Of a stretch of DNA of 7,600 bases, positions 1 through 6,041 are shown piece after piece. The stretch covers positions 1 to 7,600 of the forward strand of contig JAKUNY010000069.1 of the NCBI GenBank assembly GCA_022451765.1, in the 5' to 3' direction. The stretch comes from Candidatus Poseidoniaceae archaeon. Its GTDB lineage: Archaea; Thermoplasmatota; Poseidoniia; Poseidoniales; Poseidoniaceae. The translations under genes and the position numbers were made by a program. Every line of letters starts with the position of its first letter. Position 1 is the stretch's first letter. The notes under the pieces were generated by a model, which saw only the letters and a program-made list of their open reading frames with translations, was not told where the DNA came from and did no database searches.

Positions 1-2
1 CA

Positions 3-2948
3 AATGGGATATCGGTAACGGGTGGCACAGCTGATGATTTGAACAACATTGAGCGAGTTCGACTGCCTGCCGGAGCGAGCACGCAAACCGGTGAATGGAT
101 GTTGATGATCGAGCATCGTGGGGGTGGGACGCAACGATTCAGTGTCGTCCTCGCAGCTGATGCTACGTTGATACCGAAAGCGGACTTAACCACATTTGGA
201 AACAGCATACTTCCCTCATCGCTCACGCCACTCGTGGGCGACCTTGTTTCAGTATCATTAGCGTGGCACAACCAAGGCACTCTTGCAACGGGTACCTATA
301 GAATCCAGTTGGAAGATGTAACTGAAGGAACAATTCTCTACGATTCAAATCGTTCATCGCTTGGTGGCGGTGAACTCGATTCAGTATCATTTTTTGCACA
401 GTTTACTTCCACTGGCATCCATACGCTCAGACTTTCTCTCGATACCAACAATCAAGTCGTTGAGTTGAACGACGGTGTCTCCGGAACCGACAACAATGTA
501 CTCGAAATCGATGTTGAAGTGACCGCACAAGGTTTGCGCGTTATCTTCCTTGAGGATGATGGCACAGTACCGCAATCATCAGCGGATAGAGAAGCAGCAG
601 CAAGCGTCGAAATGGATGTTCGTAATCAAACAGGTCTTTTGCTACCGTTTGTTGTTGTCCACGAGGGTACGGGAGAGCGTCCCGTAAGCCTAACCGTATC
701 GAGTGTTCAAGAACCTGATTTGATTTACCCTTCTATCCTCAATAGCCCAGAAGATCAGTGGTCTCGAACCATCAACGCCTCTGGACCGTTCACACTCAGC
801 GGTCAAGGAACTGAAAACGATACCGTCCATCTGCTTCTGAATTTAGAGGATTTGTCTGCTTCACTCGACGGTTCAACCGATCGATATGCTCGGGCTGGAA
901 CGTTCGTTGTCGATGTCACTGCGCGTTATCAAAATCAGCCAACTGTTTCTCACACACAGCGCCTCACGTTCGTCATTGATCAGGTGGACTCGGTCGATGT
1001 AGTCCCATCAGGAACGGTCGGTGTCACTGCGCAACCCGGTGATGATACAGGTTTCTCAATCGGTGTGAGAAACACCGGCAATTCTGCTGCTCAATACACC
1101 ATGACTTGCACTTCATCCTCTCAATGGCAAATTATGCTTGGTAACTCGAATTCTTCGTCTCTTGAATTCGAGCCGCTCAACATTCTCCAGGACTTGTCGA
1201 TGGATGTGAATGTCTTTGTTCCAGAGGTAGCAGACGGACAACCAGCAGCAGGCTACATCGATGAAGTGACATGCGTTGTGACGTCACCAACAGATCCAAC
1301 GCTCAACCACGTCGAAATTGTCGATATTGCCGTTGCAGAACTACGATCATTCCAGTCCGACCTCTATGGGCCGAGCGGTGCAATAGGTCCAGGTGCACTC
1401 GCTGAACCAGTTTATGCCAACACAGGCGAAATTGTTTATTTTAATCACACGGTCTCCAACAACGGAAACATCGATATGGACTTCACAGTAACGTTAGAGC
1501 GTGGGAATCCAACATGGGCGGCTGAAATGACCTATGAGGAACAATCCAGTACAACCAATTTGGCGTTGAACCTTGCTCCAGGTCAATCAGCCGACGTTCT
1601 CCTCGCACTCCTCATACCGGAAACCGCAAGAGAGGGTAACTCGAACACGTACACGCTCCGGGTTGAACACAGTGCACAATTTTTCACTTTGAACACAACC
1701 TCTCTTATCGTTTCGGACAATCTCGATGTCGAACTCATTCACTCGGATGGTGGTGTGGTCTCAACACCAATCGGTGACAATTTTACTTTCGTGAACCTCG
1801 TTGTTTCAAACACAGGGAACGCTGCACTTGACTTGGTGTGGAGTTATGGCCTTGCACCAGATGGTTGGACTGTGAATTATGCCAATCCGCCTAGTTTTGT
1901 TGAAGTCTTGTCCCAGTCGAATGTCCTTCTCGCTCTCCGTCCACCGAACCAAACATCCGCCCTTACTTCCTTTGATCTACCACTGTACGTAAATGCAAGC
2001 AACAATGGACGGTACGTAACCACGGAGCTGACAATCCAAGTTCAGGTTCCAACAAGCGATTACGCTGGTATTTCAACCGATGAATCTGTCGCTCCGTTGT
2101 TGTTCATCGATCGTGGTGATTCTGCAAAACAATCCTTTACGCTTGTAAACGAAGGGAATCAACTACTCAGTGGAACCCTCAGTGCAGAGGTACGGGATTT
2201 GGATGGAGTGGTCCTTTCAGACCGTTCGGCAAAACTCTCACCGTCGAACATCGCCGACCTTCCTGTTGGCCAAAGCATCGAAATTATCGGTGAAGTGAAA
2301 CCCGATTCAGATGCTGAAGATGGGCGATATCAATTTGTGATTATTTTCACGTCAGATAGCGGCGTTATCGTTGAATTTTCAGCAGATACCAGTGTGAGTG
2401 CACAGAAAACTTCCGGAGGTTTGCTAAGCATGTCACCCTTCATCGCCTATCCACTTCTTGCTGCAGTGGTTGTTGCTATGGTCATAGGTGCTCGTCGGCT
2501 GAAATCGTCAGCTTCGATCGAAGACACGGGTACTGATTTGGTTTCTCCTGATGCGCACACAAATCCAGACCATCTCGGAGTCCGTCGCGACGAAGCGCTT
2601 GACATCAGTCACTCTGTCAATGACCTTGCATCCGGCGAGGTTTCTCAAGATGAGATTGCTGCGGCATTGGCTCAATCGATGGACATGCCGTTGCCAAAGG
2701 CAACTCCTCCTGCCGGACTGCCGCCAGCTGGGTTGCCGCCAGCCGGGTTGCCGCCAGCCGGGCTCCCTCCAGCAGGCTTACCGCCTGCTGGACTACCTCC
2801 GAAGAAGATGCCTCCCGTCGTTGCCAAAGTGACTCCTCCGTTGCCCTCAGGTCCTCCTTTGCCCCCCGGTGGACTACCCGACGGTTGGACGATGGACCAA
2901 TGGATTCACTATGGTGAGCAATACCTCCAGCGCATGGGGTTGAAGTGA
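3..2948 (+). CDS. Large surface protein with CARDB/Ig-like repeats and C-terminal membrane anchor (5' end missing)
   Basis: The reading frame is open to the left edge (first full codon at 3), so the true start lies upstream; the TTG at 39 is only the first start-like codon. Of the 981 residues visible, 1-48 look like the end of a beta-sandwich (motif GEWMLMIEHRGGGTQRF) of the kind that follows subtilase domains. Residues ~60-174 resemble a CARDB domain. Four further Ig-like domains follow, marked by NTGN (357), NNGN (486), NTGN (603) and NEGN (716). A hydrophobic helix at ~813-830 ending in RR anchors the protein, leaving the repeats outside and about 150 residues inside. The inside tail carries six PPAGL repeats (902-931) and ends in a tryptophan-rich segment (GWTMDQW). 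Only two cysteines are visible (369 and 424), possibly a disulfide. Family knowledge: CARDB/NEW3-type domains mediate adhesion or serve as spacers on secreted enzymes. A secreted S8-type protease upstream is an inference, not seen. The exact function is unknown. Confidence 0.85.
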   Translation, partial: NGISVTGGTADDLNNIERVRLPAGASTQTGEWMLMIEHRGGGTQRFSVVLAADATLIPKADLTTFGNSILPSSLTPLVGDLVSVSLAWHNQGTLATGTYRIQLEDVTEGTILYDSNRSSLGGGELDSVSFFAQFTSTGIHTLRLSLDTNNQVVELNDGVSGTDNNVLEIDVEVTAQGLRVIFLEDDGTVPQSSADREAAASVEMDVRNQTGLLLPFVVVHEGTGERPVSLTVSSVQEPDLIYPSILNSPEDQWSRTINASGPFTLSGQGTENDTVHLLLNLEDLSASLDGSTDRYARAGTFVVDVTARYQNQPTVSHTQRLTFVIDQVDSVDVVPSGTVGVTAQPGDDTGFSIGVRNTGNSAAQYTMTCTSSSQWQIMLGNSNSSSLEFEPLNILQDLSMDVNVFVPEVADGQPAAGYIDEVTCVVTSPTDPTLNHVEIVDIAVAELRSFQSDLYGPSGAIGPGALAEPVYANTGEIVYFNHTVSNNGNIDMDFTVTLERGNPTWAAEMTYEEQSSTTNLALNLAPGQSADVLLALLIPETAREGNSNTYTLRVEHSAQFFTLNTTSLIVSDNLDVELIHSDGGVVSTPIGDNFTFVNLVVSNTGNAALDLVWSYGLAPDGWTVNYANPPSFVEVLSQSNVLLALRPPNQTSALTSFDLPLYVNASNNGRYVTTELTIQVQVPTSDYAGISTDESVAPLLFIDRGDSAKQSFTLVNEGNQLLSGTLSAEVRDLDGVVLSDRSAKLSPSNIADLPVGQSIEIIGEVKPDSDAEDGRYQFVIIFTSDSGVIVEFSADTSVSAQKTSGGLLSMSPFIAYPLLAAVVVAMVIGARRLKSSASIEDTGTDLVSPDAHTNPDHLGVRRDEALDISHSVNDLASGEVSQDEIAAALAQSMDMPLPKATPPAGLPPAGLPPAGLPPAGLPPAGLPPAGLPPKKMPPVVAKVTPPLPSGPPLPPGGLPDGWTMDQWIHYGEQYLQRMGLK
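2430..2501 (+). other. Transmembrane anchor segment of the large surface protein
   Basis: Within the surface-protein gene this encodes a hydrophobic run (FIAYPLLAAVVVAMVIGA) followed directly by RRLK. It is the only long hydrophobic stretch in the visible part. The positive residues after it predict that the C-terminal tail is cytoplasmic and the repeat domains are outside. Confidence 0.8.
2706..2795 (+). repeat. Six tandem 15-bp units encoding PPAGL
   Basis: Six consecutive in-frame 15-base units each encode Pro-Pro-Ala-Gly-Leu with no amino-acid change. Units 2 and 3 differ by a single base and units 3 and 4 by two bases. Units 1, 5 and 6 have drifted at third positions and in the leucine codons. 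This suggests growth by slippage in the middle and selection to keep the peptide at the edges. The repeat forms a flexible proline-rich linker in the predicted cytoplasmic tail, between the membrane helix and the C-terminal tryptophan motif, and is followed by further proline-rich sequence. Confidence 0.95.
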
Positions 2949-2957
2949 TACGTTCAA

Positions 2958-3608
2958 ATGCGAGAGACAAAACGTCCGTTCATGCTCAACATTGTTTTGT
3001 TTGGACCTCCAGGTGCTGGAAAAGGAACACAAGCACAGCGTATGATGGACGCTACGGGTTTACCTCAAGTTTCAACAGGCGACATGCTGCGAGCTGCGGT
3101 GAAGGCTCAAAGTGATGTTGGTCTTGAAGCCAAGAACTACATGGATGCTGGGGCCCTTGTCCCTGACCAAGTCATCATTGATTTGATCAAAGATAGGATG
3201 AAGGAGGATGATGCGAAAGGAGGTGTCATGTTCGATGGCTTTCCAAGAACGGTCCCACAAGCAGAGGCTTTGGCTGAAATTGTCGATGTATCAATTGTTC
3301 TTGCAATCGACGTTCCCGATGAACGAATCGTTGAACGAATTTGTGGACGATTTAGTTGTGGAAATTGTGGAGCAGTGTACCATGACAGTTTTAATCCACT
3401 CCCAGAAACAGGATGCACGTGTGGTGCATTCTCCGAGAAACGTCGGGCAGATGATACCGAGCAAACCGTGGTTGCACGCTTGGATGCATACCATCAACAA
3501 ACAGCCCCTCTCGCAGATTTTTACCAAGCCTCTGGTCTCCTCCATCGAATCGATGGCGATCGTGACATTGATCTGATTACGGCAGACATGCTCAATGCAC
3601 TCAACTGA
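2958..3608 (+). CDS. adk: Adenylate kinase, bacterial-type with zinc-type LID
   Basis: Catalyses ATP + AMP = 2 ADP in the cytosol, balancing adenine nucleotides. Visible in the 216 residues: the P-loop GPPGAGKGT (16-24), the AMP-site STGD (39-42) with R45, FDGFPRT (92-98), R127 and R131 flanking the LID, the LID (~129-163), RRADD (162-166) and R174. Length and motif order match the long-LID bacterial type, not the short archaeal AdkA type. The LID has cysteines at 134, 137, 153 and 155, so the second half of the zinc site is C-x-C where the family usually has C-x-x-C (or D). The start is uncertain: ATG 2958 lies 9 bases after the surface-protein stop, while the in-frame ATG at 2982 would begin MLNIVLFGPPGAGKGT, closer to the family's usual N-terminus. 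Neither has a clear Shine-Dalgarno sequence. It lies directly upstream of rnp4 and the YhbY-type gene, probably in one transcript. Confidence 0.95.
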   Translation: MRETKRPFMLNIVLFGPPGAGKGTQAQRMMDATGLPQVSTGDMLRAAVKAQSDVGLEAKNYMDAGALVPDQVIIDLIKDRMKEDDAKGGVMFDGFPRTVPQAEALAEIVDVSIVLAIDVPDERIVERICGRFSCGNCGAVYHDSFNPLPETGCTCGAFSEKRRADDTEQTVVARLDAYHQQTAPLADFYQASGLLHRIDGDRDIDLITADMLNALN

Positions 3609-3611
3609 GGT
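3607..3611 (+). promoter_or_regulatory. Shine-Dalgarno site deciding the rnp4 start
   Basis: GAGGT overlaps the adk stop codon and sits 7 bases before ATG 3619. It favours 3619 over the in-frame ATG at 3595, which lies inside the end of adk and has no such site. Confidence 0.6.
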
Positions 3612-3618
3612 TGTTCGG

Positions 3619-3945
3619 ATGGGACGTCGACGTCAACGGCAGCGAGACATGCGCAAACAGCATGCCATGACATCCCAAAAACAGCTGCTTTCACTTTTGT
3701 ACGACGTTCCAAATCACGCATTGAATCGTCGGCAAACCTATGCCAATCACTTGTACAAAATCTCACGAAGGCATCGCATACGATTTTCCAATCAAGCCAA
3801 GGAAGTGGTTTGCCGCAAATGCTCGACTTTGCTTGTTCAAGGAACCACTTCTCGAGTCCGACTAAGAAATGGAATGAAAATTATCCACTGTTTGCAATGC
3901 GGGGATGTCAGAAGAATTCCATACAAACATCACAGGGGGCTCTGA
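3619..3945 (+). CDS. rnp4: Ribonuclease P protein component 4 (Rpp21/Rpr2 family)
   Basis: Rnp4 is a protein subunit of archaeal RNase P, which removes the 5' leader of precursor tRNAs; it is known to pair with Rnp1 (Rpp29) on the specificity part of the RNA. From ATG 3619 the product has 108 residues, normal for the family. The N-terminus is very basic (GRRRQRQRDMRKQ), followed by helical sequence (~15-55) and a zinc ribbon: C65-x2-C68 (VCRKC), then C91-x2-C94 (CLQCG). The region between (GTTSRVRLRNGMKIIHC) and the end RRIPY are typical of Rpp21/SNM1 proteins. An alternative in-frame ATG at 3595 would add 8 residues and overlap adk; the GAGGT site argues for 3619. The gene follows adk by 10 bases and is followed after 1 base by the YhbY-type gene, implying one operon. 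It is the best evidence that the window is archaeal. Confidence 0.92.
   Translation: MGRRRQRQRDMRKQHAMTSQKQLLSLLYDVPNHALNRRQTYANHLYKISRRHRIRFSNQAKEVVCRKCSTLLVQGTTSRVRLRNGMKIIHCLQCGDVRRIPYKHHRGL
3934..3939 (+). promoter_or_regulatory. G-rich ribosome-binding site for the YhbY-type gene
   Basis: AGGGGG lies inside the last codons of rnp4, 7 bases before GTG 3947. It supports GTG 3947 as the start of the YhbY-type gene. The in-frame ATG at 3905 has only a G run directly abutting it, too close to serve as a binding site. Confidence 0.45.
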
Positions 3946-3946
3946 C

Positions 3947-4210
3947 GTGAAGGTACCGGATTCAATTCTTCGTCAGGCAAAAGACGTATCCTTGCCGGTG
4001 ACAGTACGCATTGGTAAGTCGGGTGTTACGGATGCTCTGATTGTTGAGTTGGATGGTCAGTTGTCATCTCGATCCCTTGTGAAAGCAAAAGTGAATCGTG
4101 GTTTATTCGAACGCAATGATTTGAAAAAAGTATGGTCGCATCTTGCTCAGGAAACCACGAGTCAAGTCATTTTCGCACGGGGAAATGTAGCGGTTTTTTG
4201 GAAGAATTAG
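3947..4210 (+). CDS. CRS1/YhbY-domain RNA-binding protein
   Basis: A small single-domain protein of 87 residues from GTG 3947. The stretch VTVRIGKSGVTDALIVELD followed by SRSLVKAKVNRG is the CRS1/YhbY (CRM) domain; the GKSG at 23-26 is its GxxG loop, used for RNA contact as in KH domains. The C-terminal part (HLAQETTSQVIFARGNVAVFW) fits the final helix and strand. Bacterial YhbY associates with pre-50S ribosomal particles; a role of the archaeal protein in ribosome or tRNA maturation is inference. A longer version from ATG 3905 (101 residues) would overlap rnp4 by 41 bases and add a non-conserved-looking leader, so I prefer 3947. Only one base separates it from the rnp4 stop, so the two are very likely co-translated. 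A run of six T near its end (4194-4199) could be a weak archaeal termination signal, but this is not convincing. Confidence 0.88.
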   Translation: MKVPDSILRQAKDVSLPVTVRIGKSGVTDALIVELDGQLSSRSLVKAKVNRGLFERNDLKKVWSHLAQETTSQVIFARGNVAVFWKN

Positions 4211-4258
4211 TCAAGTCAATAACCCAACGCTCAATAAGGTCATGTTAGTCCAGAAGAC

Positions 4259-5986
4259 ATGGGCGGTAATCTACTTTTCACCCGACGACATCCTGCGCAG
4301 TTAATCGCGCTTCTTTCTTTGATTGTGGTCGGTACAATGTACTTCATTCAGAGCGGCTTTGCTGCTGGCGGTGGGGACGGAATTAACCTCAACATCGATG
4401 TCTATGAAGGCAAAGAAACTCAAGCGGTTTATGTTGGTCTGGGAATACTTCTCTTTGTCTATGCCCTCATCATAACAGAAGTTGTTCACCGAACCCTTGC
4501 CGCTGCACTGGGAGGTCTTCTTGCTGTCATTGCATTGAATTACTACTCTCCCCAAGACACACTCAGCCTCAAGGCAGTAACCACCATGATCGATTGGGAA
4601 ACGATTGGTCTGTTACTTGGTATGATGGTGATGGTCGGAGTCATATCTCACACGGGTGTTTTCGAGTACTTCGCTGTTCAAGCCTACAAAAAGAGCGGAG
4701 GCGAAATCTGGACCCTTGTTGTCATTTTATGTGCAGTTACTGCTGTTTTGTCTGCTTTCTTAGACAACGTTACGACGATGCTTTTGCTTACTCCAGTTAC
4801 CATTCAAATCGCAAAAGTGTTGGACATTAAGCCAATACCAATTCTGATTTCTGAAGTCCTGTTTTCGAACATTGGTGGTGCAGCGACCATGATTGGTGAC
4901 CCTCCAAACATTATGATTGGATCTGCTATGTCTCCATCGGCAATTGAAGGTAACAGCAATGCAGACATAGCAGCACTTGCATCAGAAGGGGTCACCTTCA
5001 ACGACTTTATCATTGAAATGGCTCCTGGAATCCTCCTCACGATCGTTCCGTCGTTCATGCTTGTACGTTGGCTCTACAAAGACGAGTTCAGCGGACGCAG
5101 AGATCGTGATATTACTGAACTTGAGCGCCAATACGCTATCAAGGACATGCGAGGACTCAAAGTGAGCGGAACAATTCTTTGTTTGGTTATCGTTGGATTT
5201 TTCCTCCACCCTGTGGTACACATAGCAGTTTCATGGATCGCTCTAGGCGGCGCTGTCATCATGCTCCTTGCCACAAATCCTCACGAACTTGAAGAGCCAC
5301 TCGAGCATGTTGAGTGGACCACACTTCTCTTCTTTGCCGGTTTGTTCGTTCTCGTTCACTCCTTGCAATACATGGGTGTCATCGACTACATAGGTGGCTT
5401 TGTAAAACGAGGTATTGAAGCATTCAGTCAAGAATATCGACTTGCAGCGGCGGTCGTCATCATATTGTGGGTTTCTGCAGTCGCTTCTGCTTTCATTGAT
5501 AACATTCCATACACAGCGACAATGATACCGATCGTGCTTTCTCTTTCAGTTGACCTCAACCTCGATCTCGGCCCACTGATCTGGGCTCTTGCCTTCGGTG
5601 CTTGCCTTGGTGGTAACGGAACACTCATCGGAGCCTCAGCAAACGTCGTAACGGCCGGTTTATCTGAAGAGGCTGGGTACCCAATTTCCTTCAATGAGTT
5701 CTTCCGGGCAGGTTTCCCAGTTATGCTGCTTTCAACCTTCATTGTCACATTCTACATGCTCTTAGTTTACGTTGTTGGAGGAGAAGACGGCGGAACAACT
5801 TGGAAACTTGCTCTTGTTGGTATTGCTCTGGTCGGTATTATCGCCCAGTACTCACGTGGAAGGTCAAAAGGGAAATCTCCTGCTGAAGCGCTTGTCGATG
5901 ATGACTCGGAAGAGATTCTCAGCGCCATTAAGTCTGTTGTGATATCTTCTGGCAAGAAAGACATCGTTCCTGACAGCGAAGAGTAA
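4259..5986 (+). CDS. ArsB/NhaD/OCA2-like membrane ion transporter (CitMHS/SLC13-type permease)
   Basis: A polytopic membrane protein of 575 residues with about 12 hydrophobic segments, in the ion-transporter superfamily that includes ArsB, NhaD and the human P protein OCA2. Two inverted half-repeats are visible. The first has FLDNVTTMLLLTPVT (D169, N170) and NIGGAATMIGDPPN (204-217); the second has FIDNIPYTATMIPIV (D414, N415) and GGNGTLIGASAN (451-462). The paired Asp-Asn and Gly/Asn-rich hairpins form the substrate and ion site in this superfamily. The wording of the first pair is closest to the OCA2/P-protein branch as I recall it. The N-terminus (residues 13-36, ending FAAGGG) looks like an extra helix or cleavable signal, followed by a ~20-residue polar stretch. 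The C-terminus is a charged cytoplasmic tail (~45 residues, DDDSEE). Substrate is not decidable: Na+/H+ exchange or an anion are both possible. The 48-base gap before it shows no clear SD or TATA box. Confidence 0.88.
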   Translation: MGGNLLFTRRHPAQLIALLSLIVVGTMYFIQSGFAAGGGDGINLNIDVYEGKETQAVYVGLGILLFVYALIITEVVHRTLAAALGGLLAVIALNYYSPQDTLSLKAVTTMIDWETIGLLLGMMVMVGVISHTGVFEYFAVQAYKKSGGEIWTLVVILCAVTAVLSAFLDNVTTMLLLTPVTIQIAKVLDIKPIPILISEVLFSNIGGAATMIGDPPNIMIGSAMSPSAIEGNSNADIAALASEGVTFNDFIIEMAPGILLTIVPSFMLVRWLYKDEFSGRRDRDITELERQYAIKDMRGLKVSGTILCLVIVGFFLHPVVHIAVSWIALGGAVIMLLATNPHELEEPLEHVEWTTLLFFAGLFVLVHSLQYMGVIDYIGGFVKRGIEAFSQEYRLAAAVVIILWVSAVASAFIDNIPYTATMIPIVLSLSVDLNLDLGPLIWALAFGACLGGNGTLIGASANVVTAGLSEEAGYPISFNEFFRAGFPVMLLSTFIVTFYMLLVYVVGGEDGGTTWKLALVGIALVGIIAQYSRGRSKGKSPAEALVDDDSEEILSAIKSVVISSGKKDIVPDSEE

Positions 5987-6031
5987 GTCCACCTAAGCGT
6001 TGGATTGAAGAACTTGAAGACAAAGGGTCAA

Positions 6032-6036
6032 AGGGG
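6032..6036 (+). promoter_or_regulatory. Ribosome-binding site of the zinc-ribbon/TPR gene
   Basis: AGGGG lies 5 bases before ATG 6042, in the 55-base gap after the permease. A second G run lies a few bases upstream (AAAGGG, 6023-6027 region). No archaeal TATA element is recognisable in the gap, so separate transcription from the permease is undecided. Confidence 0.45.
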
Positions 6037-6041
6037 CCACT

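Noticed and set aside
2551..2832. 93-residue plus-strand frame overlapping the surface-protein tail
   Set aside because: It is out of frame within a clear coding region; its Gln/Arg/Leu-rich repeat only reflects the 15-base DNA repeat read in another frame.
2617..2970. 117-residue frame on the minus strand across the PPAGL repeat
   Set aside because: It is a shadow of the repetitive proline/alanine-coding strand; its product is a low-complexity mirror of the repeat, and it overlaps the clearly coding tail of the surface protein.
3905..3946. Longer start of the YhbY-type protein at ATG 3905
   Set aside because: It would overlap the conserved zinc-ribbon end of rnp4 by 41 bases and add a leader that does not resemble the domain, whereas GTG 3947 has a G-rich site 7 bases upstream. 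It remains possible.
4186..4258. Possible terminator (six T at 4194-4199) and promoter before the permease gene
   Set aside because: The T run lies within the last codons of the YhbY-type gene and is short, with no stem-loop seen. No clear TATA/BRE element could be found in the gap, so neither is reported as a feature.
5428..5748. 106-residue minus-strand frame inside the permease gene
   Set aside because: It lies fully within a conserved transporter region containing the second Asp-Asn and GGNGT motifs, and has no recognisable features of its own.
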